Shown in pieces: positions 53,046 to 61,269 of a DNA stretch of 64,000 nt. Under the pieces are notes generated by a model. It had not been told where the DNA came from. It saw nothing but the letters and a program-made list of their open reading frames with translations, and did not search any database. The position numbers and the translations under genes were made by a program. The DNA is taken from assembly GCF_011044255.1 (NCBI RefSeq), contig NZ_CP049107.1, positions 620,001-684,000 of the forward strand, in the 5' to 3' direction. Source of the DNA: Rhizorhabdus phycosphaerae (lineage in GTDB: Bacteria; Pseudomonadota; Alphaproteobacteria; Sphingomonadales; Sphingomonadaceae). The stretch's first letter is position 1. Each line of letters begins with the position of its first letter.

Positions 53046-54365
53046 TCAGTCCTTCAGCACATAGTCGTTAAGCAGCTCGTGGAAGCGCTGAACGCGCTTT
53101 TCCTGGTTCGGCAGCAGGCAGCCCTTGAAGCCGCGCGAGTTGAGGCCCTGCTGCTGGGTCGTGCCGATCGACAGATCCTGGTCGGCGACATAGCCGACCG
53201 AGACGCCGTCGCCATAGACGCTGTGCCGCGCGATCGCGTCATGCTGCAGCGGCGCCGTTCCGACGGGGGTCTCGACCTCCTTCATGCCGGGAACCGGCGG
53301 ATAGAGGCACCAATGCTGGAAAACGCACTTTTCCGGGTCGGTCGGGTGCGGCTCGGTGCGCAGGATCTGGCACTGCTCGGGCGACATGGTGATCGTCAAG
53401 TTCGGGAACAGCGTGCAGTGGAAATAATCGACCAGCTGCTGGTCGGACATGTTCACATAATTGGTATAGCCACGCTCGGCGCCCAGCTTGCGCTTGGCCT
53501 CGATCACGGCCTGGCGGATCTCCGAGGTCCGCCCCTTATAGTCGGCCGGATCGATCCCCCAGGCCTGCGCCACCGCATCGAGCGGGGTCGGCACATCGCC
53601 CGAGGCATAGTCCTTGCGGGTGGTCGCCTGATGCCCCTTCATCCACATCGAGTTATGGCCCGAGGGGTACATCTCGAACAGCGTATCGGGCAGACCGTCA
53701 TTGATGAAGGTCGCCAGCTCCGGGTGGATCGTCGGGAGGTGATAGCTCTCGTTGAAATTGTCGCGGACGATCTTCCAGTTGAACTCGCACTCCGCCGAGA
53801 CATTCAGCACGCGGACCCAGTTCTCGAGGCCATAGCCGGCAAGCCGCTCCGGGAACGGCGCGAGCCATTCGTGCAGCGGGGCGACATCGTCGTCCATGCA
53901 CCAGAAAACGAACGGGCCCCATGTGTCGCAGCGCAGCTCGGTCAGCTTGGTCTTGCCGCAGGGATTGCCCTGCGGGAAATCGTCGGGATCCTGCACGCTG
54001 ACGAGCGTGCCGTCCGGATCGAACTGCCAGCCATGATAGCCGCATGTGATGCGCGGAGCGCTGGCGACATCGCCGAGGACGAGGCGGTTACCCCGGTGCG
54101 GGCAGCTGTTGTAGAACGCCTTGATCGACCCGTCTTCCTGACGGATCATGATCACCGACTCCTTGGCGAAGTTGTGCCGGATGACATCGCCGGGCTCTTC
54201 GAGATCGGCGAGGACACCGCCCAGGTGCCAGACCTTGGGCCAGAGATTTTTCATCTCCCGGTCCATCCAGTCCTTCGAGATATAGCGGTCGGCGGTGATC
54301 GTATCGCCGCGCACGGGAGGATCGAACTCTTTCGAGTAGCGCGACATCATCTGTTCGGCGGTCAT
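53046..54365 (-). CDS. Rieske non-heme iron oxygenase, alpha subunit 1
   Basis: A 439-residue oxygenase. Rieske ligands Cys88-Pro-His90 and Cys108-Gly-Tyr-His111 are in SCPHRGNRL and TCGYHGWQF. The mononuclear iron site is NFNESYHLPTIHPE with His209 and His214. The residue three before His209, which bridges subunits, is Glu206 instead of the Asp of naphthalene dioxygenase. Ring-hydroxylating family; substrate unknown. Start ATG 54365 (MTAEQMMSRYSKEFDPPV). No ferredoxin or reductase adjacent. Together with the SnoaL-like gene and lpdA it may form one transcript. Confidence 0.9.
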   Translation of the reverse strand: MTAEQMMSRYSKEFDPPVRGDTITADRYISKDWMDREMKNLWPKVWHLGGVLADLEEPGDVIRHNFAKESVIMIRQEDGSIKAFYNSCPHRGNRLVLGDVASAPRITCGYHGWQFDPDGTLVSVQDPDDFPQGNPCGKTKLTELRCDTWGPFVFWCMDDDVAPLHEWLAPFPERLAGYGLENWVRVLNVSAECEFNWKIVRDNFNESYHLPTIHPELATFINDGLPDTLFEMYPSGHNSMWMKGHQATTRKDYASGDVPTPLDAVAQAWGIDPADYKGRTSEIRQAVIEAKRKLGAERGYTNYVNMSDQQLVDYFHCTLFPNLTITMSPEQCQILRTEPHPTDPEKCVFQHWCLYPPVPGMKEVETPVGTAPLQHDAIARHSVYGDGVSVGYVADQDLSIGTTQQQGLNSRGFKGCLLPNQEKRVQRFHELLNDYVLKD

Positions 54366-54526
54366 TCCAGCATCCTTCAAATCATGGAGCGGTGGCCGGT
54401 CGCCCGGCTTCCGCGTGATTCTCCTCCACGACCGGACCTGCATCCCGATGCGGCACGGCCTCTATCCGCTAACCAAGCTAGGGATGCCACTCCGTCCATG
54501 CCACTCGCCATTTGCACAGGCCTTGG

Positions 54527-55729
54527 CTACCATTCGAGGACGACCCGGTTGATCTGTCCGACGATCCCCGCGGAACAGCGCGGATCGGCATCTTCCGCCA
54601 GATGGAAATTGGGGATGCGGCGCAGCCATTCGGCGATCGTGATCGCGACTTCCGCGCGCGCCAGCTCCTGCCCCGGGCACATATGCGGCCCGCTGCCGAA
54701 GGCCGAGTGACGGCAGCCCTTGCGGGCGACGTCGACCGTCAGCGAATCCGGGTTAACGGTTTCGTCGAGCCCATGGACCTGTGTCGGGATGCAGATCAGG
54801 TCGCCCGCCTTGAGCGATGCACCGTGGAATTCCATGTCGTGGCGCACCGTGCGGGCGATCGTCACCAGGCCGAAACGGCGGAACAGCTCGTTGGTCGCCG
54901 CAAGCACCTGCGGGAATTCCAGCCCGGCTAATTCGTGGCGCAGTTCCGGATTCCGGGCCAGGTGGAGCATGGTGAAGCCGAGGAAGTTCACCACCGTGTC
55001 GACGCCCGCGATCAGAACCTGCGTCGCGAGCGCGAGCGACTCGTCCACGCTCAACTGGCGGCCGTCGATGTCGGCGGTCACGATGTGGCTGAGCAGATCC
55101 TCGCCCGGCGATGCACGCCGCGCATCGAGGATGGGGCCGAGATAATCGAAGAAGCCCTGCTTCGCCTCCTCGAACGGGATCGGCGGGTTGGGTCGGGTCA
55201 TGCACTCGGCCAGGTAGCGGATGTGACCGGACTCGGCCATCGGCACGCCCACCAGCGCCATGAAGATGCTGATCGGGAAGACCTGGGCATAGGCAGCGGT
55301 AAAATCGCAGCGCCCCTGGCCCACGAAGGGTTCGATCAGTTCGATCGCGGTCGCCCGGATCGTCTCGTGCAGGCCCCGGACCTTGGCGAGCGACATGCCC
55401 GAGTTGAGCAGCTTCCTATAGGGCCGGTGCTCGGGCGGATCGATCGTCGTCGGGATCAGCTGGTGCAGTTTCCCGACCGACTTCGGGATGACGATGATCT
55501 GGTTGGAGAAGCGCTCGTGGTCCGACTGCACTTCCGCCAGGACCGGGCCCGACAGCGCAATCCAATGTCCCTCGTTCTGCGGCGTCCATACGACGGGCGG
55601 CGACGCCTGCTGCAAGGTCTTCCACGCCTTGTGAAAATCGTCGACCTGTCCCGGGACATGATAGATGTCGACGTCGACCACGAGGCTCGGGTCGATATGG
55701 TCGGGAATGTCGAGTGCGAGCGTCGCCAT
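54527..55729 (-). CDS. Cytochrome P450
   Basis: A 400-residue bacterial class I-type P450. Heme ligand Cys351 lies in FGSGPHMCPGQELAR, I-helix AGVDTV with Thr245, and ExxR at Glu281-Arg284 (ELFRRFG). DPPEHRPYRKLLN is typical for this group. No signal peptide. It needs a ferredoxin and reductase, neither adjacent. Substrate unknown; the neighbours suggest a hydrophobic carboxylic or terpenoid/aromatic compound. Start ATG 55729. Confidence 0.93.
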   Translation of the reverse strand: MATLALDIPDHIDPSLVVDVDIYHVPGQVDDFHKAWKTLQQASPPVVWTPQNEGHWIALSGPVLAEVQSDHERFSNQIIVIPKSVGKLHQLIPTTIDPPEHRPYRKLLNSGMSLAKVRGLHETIRATAIELIEPFVGQGRCDFTAAYAQVFPISIFMALVGVPMAESGHIRYLAECMTRPNPPIPFEEAKQGFFDYLGPILDARRASPGEDLLSHIVTADIDGRQLSVDESLALATQVLIAGVDTVVNFLGFTMLHLARNPELRHELAGLEFPQVLAATNELFRRFGLVTIARTVRHDMEFHGASLKAGDLICIPTQVHGLDETVNPDSLTVDVARKGCRHSAFGSGPHMCPGQELARAEVAITIAEWLRRIPNFHLAEDADPRCSAGIVGQINRVVLEW

Positions 55730-55784
55730 GATCCTCATCCTCTCACTGGTGCGTCCGCCGGTCGTCCGCCGGCTCTGACGCGGG

Positions 55785-55799
55785 GTGCCGGTCCGGCAC
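55785..55799. promoter_or_regulatory. Palindrome upstream of the P450 gene
   Basis: GTGCCGG-T-CCGGCAC is a perfect 15-base palindrome 56 bases upstream of the P450 ATG, between it and the terminator of the second Rieske gene. It may be an operator. Confidence 0.35.
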
Positions 55800-55807
55800 A
55801 AATAACA

Positions 55808-55834
55808 AGCGCCCGGGCCACCGGCCCGGACGCT
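55808..55834 (-). terminator. Terminator after the second Rieske gene
   Basis: On the minus strand AGCGTCCGGGCC and GGCCCGGGCGCT pair (one mismatch) around GGT and are followed by TGTTATTTG. Confidence 0.6.
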
Positions 55835-55840
55835 CTTTCC

Positions 55841-57019
55841 TTACAGCTTCGGTTCGGGACGGGTGGGATCGTCCTCGAGATACCAGTTCAGCCATTCGTG
55901 AAAATATTGATTGCCGCGCTCGTTACGGCCGAAGACGAGGTCGTCATGCGCCCCGGCTTCGAGCCCGCGCTGAATTTCCAGTCCGATCAGATAATCTTCC
56001 TTGTAGGTCACATCGCGGAAGAAATCGATCATGGTCTCGACCTGCGCACGGTCCTCCTCGTCGCGGATCGGATCGCGGCGCAGATAGTTCAGAACGGTGC
56101 GGTTCTGTTCCGGCGTCGGCCCGGGGAAGAGCTGCGCCACCTGCGTGATCTCCGGCGCGATGAAGGTCGACACGTTGGGGAACATGATCCGGACGAAGTC
56201 GAACCCGTTATTCTCCTGCATCCCCCACTGATCGCGCGGAATGTCGCGCAGTGCTTCCGCGATCCGCTTCTGCGGGAAGCCGATGCGGATATTGGGACCG
56301 AAGCCTTCATAATGGGTGCAGTTGGACGGCGTGCGCGGAAAGATCGTCTCCGGATGGAGCGAGGCAAAGTGATAGCCTTCGAGATAGCCGTCGAATGCGA
56401 TCTTCCAGTTGGCCCCCTCGATCACGCGCGAACCCAGATAGGTCCACTTGCCGAAATCGAGTGCCTCATAATCGTCGAGGAAGCCGCGGAAATAACGATC
56501 GAGATCCATCGGCGCGTTTGGCGTCAGGCAGACGAAGATCATGCCGCCCTTCTCTTCGCACGGCAGGCGGCGCAAGCCGAGTCCCGCCTTGTCGACATCG
56601 CCGAAGGTGCGCGACTCCGCGACCCCGATAAGGCGACCGTCCTGGCCGAAGGTCCAGCCATGATATTTGCACACGAAACGGGGGCAGTTGCCACGGCCTT
56701 CGGACGCCACAGGCGCAGAACGATGCGAACAGACGTTCAGGAAGGCGCGAACCTTGCCCTCCTTGTCGCGGCTGATCAGGATCGGCAGCCCAACCGCTTC
56801 CATCGCCTTATAATCGCCGGGATTCGGCATTTCGGCGGTGAATGCCAGCATCAGCGGCACTCGCTTGAAGATGAGCTCCATCTCTGCGCGCCACTGATCA
56901 TGGTCGGTGTAGCTGCGGGTCGGCACCCGCATGGTGTGGTCCGCCTGATAGGTCTTCTTGTTCTCGACATAGTCGAGCATGATTTCGGCAACGTCGCCGA
57001 TGCGCTGGATACGGTCCAC
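55841..57019 (-). CDS. Rieske non-heme iron oxygenase, alpha subunit 2
   Basis: A 392-residue oxygenase distinct from the first. Rieske ligands Cys97-Ser-His99 and Cys117-Lys-Tyr-His120 (VCSHRSAPV, VCKYHGWTF); iron site GYLEGYHFASLHPE with His217 and His222, and Glu214 in the bridging position. The N-terminal 50 residues have no close family pattern. No beta subunit is adjacent, which fits homotrimeric Rieske enzymes. Its start lies 146 bases from the divergent acyl-CoA ligase gene. Substrate unknown. Confidence 0.9.
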   Translation of the reverse strand: MDRIQRIGDVAEIMLDYVENKKTYQADHTMRVPTRSYTDHDQWRAEMELIFKRVPLMLAFTAEMPNPGDYKAMEAVGLPILISRDKEGKVRAFLNVCSHRSAPVASEGRGNCPRFVCKYHGWTFGQDGRLIGVAESRTFGDVDKAGLGLRRLPCEEKGGMIFVCLTPNAPMDLDRYFRGFLDDYEALDFGKWTYLGSRVIEGANWKIAFDGYLEGYHFASLHPETIFPRTPSNCTHYEGFGPNIRIGFPQKRIAEALRDIPRDQWGMQENNGFDFVRIMFPNVSTFIAPEITQVAQLFPGPTPEQNRTVLNYLRRDPIRDEEDRAQVETMIDFFRDVTYKEDYLIGLEIQRGLEAGAHDDLVFGRNERGNQYFHEWLNWYLEDDPTRPEPKL

Positions 57020-57137
57020 TGTCAGGCTCCTGATTTATAGCTTTTGCCCGCTGTCTCGCGCAGCCTGCCCCGCCCGACAAGCTGGGACAGGTAACAGGTT
57101 CCTGATATTTTGAACAATTGGACGGCCGCCGGGGGAC

Positions 57138-57150
57138 GTGGCAGAGCCAC
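57138..57150. promoter_or_regulatory. Inverted repeat GTGGC-N3-GCCAC upstream of the acyl-CoA ligase
   Basis: GTGGC-AGA-GCCAC lies in the divergent region between the second Rieske gene and the acyl-CoA ligase gene. The same pattern with CGC centre occurs at 59688-59700. A shared operator is possible. Confidence 0.35.
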
Positions 57151-57165
57151 ATCATGGAAGAGAGG

Positions 57166-58782
57166 ATGGATCCGCCGTGGCACTGGCTCAAATTGCCGGC
57201 CCCGCATCAGCAACAATGGGCAGAGGGAGAGGTCTGGGACCGCCGGACGCTGTTCGACCTGGCGGTCGAGCGGGCCGAAGCCGCGCCTGATTTTCCGGCG
57301 ATCATCGAAGGCGAGCAGCGCTTTACCCGCGCCAGCCTGGTCGCGGATGCAACCGCGCTGGCAGCTGCGCTGCACGCCCGGGGACTCAGGCCGGGCGATG
57401 TCGTCGCGTTCCAGGTTCCCAACTGGCACGAAGCAGCAATCATCAATCTGGCCGCCGCCCTTTCGGGTCTCGTGGTGAACCCGATCGTGCCGATCTATCG
57501 TGACCATGAGGTCACTCTGATGCTGGGCGACTGCAACGCCTCGGCCTTCTTCGTTGCGAGCAGCTTCCGAAAGTTCGACTACGCCGCCATGGCGGAACGG
57601 ATCCAGCCGTCCCTGCCGGCGCTGCGCCACGTCTTCACCGTCCGGGGCGAGGGTGCGGACGATTTCGCCGCGCTGCTGCGCGAAGGCCGCACGCTGCCTT
57701 TCGAGCGACCCTCCGTCGATCCGCTGGGCGTCAAGATGGTGCTCTACACCTCAGGCACCACGGGGCGCCCCAAGGGCGTGCTCCACAGCCATGTCACCCT
57801 GCAGCACATCGTACGCGAGAGCGGCGCCTATTGGGGGCTGAAGGACGGCGAGGCTACGTTGATGCCCTCCCCCGTCACCCATGTGTCCGGCTATGCCAAC
57901 GGGCTCGAGGCCCCCTTCATCTGCGGCATCAGCACGATCCTGATGGAAAGCTGGAACGCGGATGAAGCGCTGGCTCTCATCGACCGGCACCACGTCGTCG
58001 GGACGGTGGCGGCGACGCCCTTTCTCGTCGAGTTGGCCGCCGCCGCACGCGCCGCGGGAAAACGCCTCGAGAGCTTCCGCTTCTTCGCCTGCGGCGGCGC
58101 GGCTGTCCCCGCAGAGGTCATTCCCGCCGCCAATGCGGCCTTCGCCAATTGCCACGCCTTCCGCGTCTTCGGCGCGTCCGAGGTCCCGCTCGTCAGCTTC
58201 GGCTGGCCCGACGACGAACATCTGGCAGCCACCACCGACGGCTGCATCGTCGACTATAAGGTCCGGATCGTCGACGGGGACGACAATGACCTGCCCGATG
58301 GCCAGGAAGGCGAAATCCTCGCGCGCGGGCCGGCGATGCTGCTGGCCTATGCCGACGAGCAGCAGACTGCCGAGGCGATCACCACCGATGGCTATTTCAG
58401 GACCGGCGATCTTGGCGTCCGCTCTGCGGAAGGCGCGATCACCATCACGGGCCGCAAGAAGGACCTCATCATTCGGGGTGGAGAAAACATCTCTGCCAAA
58501 GAGATAGAGGATGTTCTTCACACCCATCCGGCGGTCCGGGAAGCCAGCGTGGTGGCCATGCCCCACGATCGCCTGGGCGAGGGCGTCTGCGCCTATGTGA
58601 TTGCGCGAGATATTGTGCCGACGGCTCAGGACCTCGCGGCGCACGTCGCCTCCAGCGGCCTGGCCAAGCAGAAAATTCCGGAGCGCTTCGTGTTCGTCGA
58701 GGACTTTCCGCGCACCGCGTCGGGCAAGATCCGCAAGGATCAGTTGCGCGCGGACATCAAGGAAAGGCTGGCAGCCGCCTGA
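57166..58782 (+). CDS. Acyl-CoA synthetase (AMP-binding)
   Basis: A 538-residue ligase that activates a carboxylic acid as AMP ester and then CoA thioester. Motifs: A3 MVLYTSGTTGRPKGVLHS, A5-like FRVFGASEVP, A7 TDGYFRTGDLG, A8 GRKKDLIIRGGENISAKEIE and A10 Lys in TASGKIRKDQL. Similar to cyclohexanecarboxylate- and long-chain-type ligases; substrate not evident. Start chosen at ATG 57166 (GGAAG five bases upstream); ATG 57154 is the alternative. It ends 25 bases from a convergent SDR gene. Confidence 0.92.
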   Translation: MDPPWHWLKLPAPHQQQWAEGEVWDRRTLFDLAVERAEAAPDFPAIIEGEQRFTRASLVADATALAAALHARGLRPGDVVAFQVPNWHEAAIINLAAALSGLVVNPIVPIYRDHEVTLMLGDCNASAFFVASSFRKFDYAAMAERIQPSLPALRHVFTVRGEGADDFAALLREGRTLPFERPSVDPLGVKMVLYTSGTTGRPKGVLHSHVTLQHIVRESGAYWGLKDGEATLMPSPVTHVSGYANGLEAPFICGISTILMESWNADEALALIDRHHVVGTVAATPFLVELAAAARAAGKRLESFRFFACGGAAVPAEVIPAANAAFANCHAFRVFGASEVPLVSFGWPDDEHLAATTDGCIVDYKVRIVDGDDNDLPDGQEGEILARGPAMLLAYADEQQTAEAITTDGYFRTGDLGVRSAEGAITITGRKKDLIIRGGENISAKEIEDVLHTHPAVREASVVAMPHDRLGEGVCAYVIARDIVPTAQDLAAHVASSGLAKQKIPERFVFVEDFPRTASGKIRKDQLRADIKERLAAA

Positions 58783-58807
58783 TCGGTCGGCTGCCGGCCC
58801 TCGCCCG

Positions 58808-59614
58808 TCAGGCGGCCCCGGTCGCCCGACCGACGCTTGCAGCGATCTCCTCGTTGGTCGGATTTCGGCGCAGCGTCAGGCCTCCGTTCACCTGGAGATT
58901 CTCGCCGGTCATGAAGCATTCGTCGCTGGCCAGCCAGACGGCCGCGGCGGCGATATCGTCCGATGTCCCGATCCGGCCGAGCGGATAGCCCGCCAGGAAA
59001 GCGTCGTGCAGACCCGGTACCGACATCGCCTCTTCCGTCATCGGGCTTTCGGTGAGGCCCGGCGAGAGCGAGTTGGCGCGGATACCCTCCTTGCCGAACT
59101 CGTGCGCGACACAGCGGACGACATGATCGGTCCCGGCCTTGGTGCCCATATAGGCGGCGTGATCGTTGAGCATGATCTTCGCGGTGGCCGAGCTGATCTG
59201 GATGATCGAACCGCCCTGCCCACCCATGCTGCGCGCCATCTTGCGGATCATGGCCTGGAAGAAATGATAGGGGCCGACGAATTGCAGCGCCGTCATGCCC
59301 AGCAGATCGTCGTGCGTGGTATCGAGGAACGGCTTGAGCAAGCCCCAGCCGGTCGAGTTGATCGCGATGTCGATCCCGCCCATCGCCGCAGCGGCCGCGT
59401 CCGCCAGTGCATCGACGCTGGCCGGATCGGTCAGGTCGCATGTGGCCCAGCCGCAGCCGGTTTCGTTCGCGAAGGCTTCCAGAACATCCGCCTTGCGGCC
59501 GGCCACGAAAACGGTCGCGCCCTCGGCGATGAAGCGGCGGGCCATGAACTGGCCCATATTGTCGGGGCTGCTAGCCCCGAGGATCAAGGCGCGTTTACCT
59601 GCCAGACGTCCCAT
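58808..59614 (-). CDS. SDR-family oxidoreductase with unusual glycine motif
   Basis: A 268-residue short-chain dehydrogenase. Active site SSATAKIMLNDHAAYMGTK gives Ser, Tyr and Lys. The cofactor motif at the N-terminus reads GASSPDNMGQ instead of TGxxxGxG, reminiscent of the enoyl-reductase type GxxxxxSxA. NAD versus NADP use is not clear. It is divergent from the SDR at 59755 across 140 bases. Confidence 0.88.
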   Translation of the reverse strand: MGRLAGKRALILGASSPDNMGQFMARRFIAEGATVFVAGRKADVLEAFANETGCGWATCDLTDPASVDALADAAAAAMGGIDIAINSTGWGLLKPFLDTTHDDLLGMTALQFVGPYHFFQAMIRKMARSMGGQGGSIIQISSATAKIMLNDHAAYMGTKAGTDHVVRCVAHEFGKEGIRANSLSPGLTESPMTEEAMSVPGLHDAFLAGYPLGRIGTSDDIAAAAVWLASDECFMTGENLQVNGGLTLRRNPTNEEIAASVGRATGAA

Positions 59615-59687
59615 GGCATCTCTCCTGTCCACAGTTTGACGCGGGGTTATCATGCCGGTGCAGCGGTCCGGCCTGTTCAAAAGGGGA

Positions 59688-59700
59688 GTGGCCGCGCCAC
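59688..59700. promoter_or_regulatory. Inverted repeat GTGGC-N3-GCCAC between divergent SDR genes
   Basis: GTGGC-CGC-GCCAC lies 54 bases before the ATG of the SDR at 59755. It matches the repeat at 57138-57150. Confidence 0.35.
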
Positions 59701-59754
59701 GCTTCGCCCCCGCATGGAAGAGCACACACAGCCATAACGAAGGAGATTAGAGCC

Positions 59755-60516
59755 ATGGATCTGGGGCTGAAAGGCAAGAAAGTCATTCTCACCGGCGGTA
59801 GCCGCGGCATCGGGCGGGCCACCGTCGAGCTGTTCGCGGCCGAGGGCGCCGACGTCGCCTTCTGTTCGCGCAACGCCGATCAGGTCGCCGAAACGGTCGA
59901 GTCCCTCTCGAAGCACGGTGGCAAGATCGTCGGCGAAGCCTTCGACATGGAATCGGGTCACGACGCCTATCGCGCCTGGCTGTCGGCCGCTGCCGAGAAG
60001 CTCGGCGGATGCGACATCTTCGTCCCCATGATCTCGACCTCGGGCGCAGGCGCCACGGGCGATTGGGAAAAGTCGCTGAACTACGACATCATGGGTTCGG
60101 TGATCGGTGCCGAAGTGCTTGAGCCGCATCTGGCCAAGTCGGGCGAGGGTTCGATCGTGATCCTGGCCTCGACCGCAGGGCTCGAGACCTTCATCGTTCC
60201 CCAGGGCTACAACGCCATCAAGGGCGCGCTGATCGTCTATGCCGGCCAGCTGAGCCAGGCGCTCGGCCCCAAGAACATCCGCGTCAACACGGTTTCGCCC
60301 GGCCCGATCAAGTTCAAGGGCGGCAACTGGGAGTTCCTGCAGGGCGCCGCTCCCGAACTGCACGATGCGACCGAGAAGCAGTTCGCTCTCGGCCGCTGGG
60401 GTGGACCGGAAGAGGTCGCCAAGACCGTCGTGTTCCTGGCGAGCCCGGCCTCGTCCTACACCACCGGCACCAATGTGGTCGTCGACGGTGGCTTCACCAA
60501 GCGCGTCCAGTTCTGA
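59755..60516 (+). CDS. SDR-family oxidoreductase
   Basis: A 253-residue dehydrogenase with classic TGGSRGIGRA cofactor motif, catalytic Ser in ILASTAGLETF and YNAIK (Tyr-x3-Lys). Strong ribosome site AAGGAG seven bases before ATG. Converges with the third SDR, 36 bases between stops. Substrate unknown. Confidence 0.92.
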   Translation: MDLGLKGKKVILTGGSRGIGRATVELFAAEGADVAFCSRNADQVAETVESLSKHGGKIVGEAFDMESGHDAYRAWLSAAAEKLGGCDIFVPMISTSGAGATGDWEKSLNYDIMGSVIGAEVLEPHLAKSGEGSIVILASTAGLETFIVPQGYNAIKGALIVYAGQLSQALGPKNIRVNTVSPGPIKFKGGNWEFLQGAAPELHDATEKQFALGRWGGPEEVAKTVVFLASPASSYTTGTNVVVDGGFTKRVQF

Positions 60517-60552
60517 TCGCGCGATTCTGACCCGGGAGGCGGCGCCGGCGCA

Positions 60553-61269
60553 TCACATGCGCGTCATGGCGCCGCCATCCACCAGCAGCCCCTGCCCCGT
60601 CACGAAGCGCGCATCCTCGCTGCAGAGGAAGGCGATGACGTCGGCAATGTCCTCCGGCTGACCGAGCCGTCCGAGCGCCGCCTTCGCCTCCCAATGGGTG
60701 CGGTACTGCGGCATGTCGGTGAACGCCGGCGCCGTCATGGGCGTCTCGATCGCGCCCGGCATCACGCAGTTCACCGTGATGCCACTGCTCCCCAGTTCGC
60801 CGGACATGGCCCGCGCCATGCCGAGCACAGCATGTTTCGAGGCAGCATAGGCGACCAGCCCGGCATCACCGAAGGCCGAGGCGACCGACCCGATCATAAC
60901 GATCCGACCACGCCCACTCGCCTTGAGGTGAGGAAGTGCGTCCCGCACCAGGCGGAAGACCGCTGTGACATTGACCGCCATCGTCCGATCGAAGGCGGCA
61001 TCATCATGTCCCTTGAGCGGCAGAAAGGCAGAAACGCCCGCGCAGGGCACAATCGCATCGAGCCCGCCGAGCGCCGCTGTCGCCGCCGCGACGATCGCCG
61101 CGTTCGCGCCTTCGCCGGTCACGTCCACCGCAAGGTCGACCTCTCCCGCGAGATCCACCGTGAAGACGCTGGCGCCGTCGGCCGCGAGCCGGCGGGCGGT
61201 GGCAGCACCGATTCCCGAACCGGCCCCGGTAACGAGCGCCCGCAGCCCCGCAAGCCGCCCGCCGCTCAT
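60553..61269 (-). CDS. SDR-family oxidoreductase
   Basis: A 238-residue dehydrogenase: TGAGSGIGAATARRL, Ser in IVMIGSVASAFG and YAASK. The LDAIVPCAGVSAFLPL segment replaces NNAG. FVTGQGLLVDGGAMTRM is a standard C-terminus. Its start overlaps the MDR stop by 4 bases, so the pair is probably coupled. Confidence 0.92.
   Translation of the reverse strand: MSGGRLAGLRALVTGAGSGIGAATARRLAADGASVFTVDLAGEVDLAVDVTGEGANAAIVAAATAALGGLDAIVPCAGVSAFLPLKGHDDAAFDRTMAVNVTAVFRLVRDALPHLKASGRGRIVMIGSVASAFGDAGLVAYAASKHAVLGMARAMSGELGSSGITVNCVMPGAIETPMTAPAFTDMPQYRTHWEAKAALGRLGQPEDIADVIAFLCSEDARFVTGQGLLVDGGAMTRM

Noticed and set aside
54935-57040. Plus-strand open frame of 701 codons opposite P450 and Rieske genes
   Set aside because: Antisense to two clearly conserved proteins.
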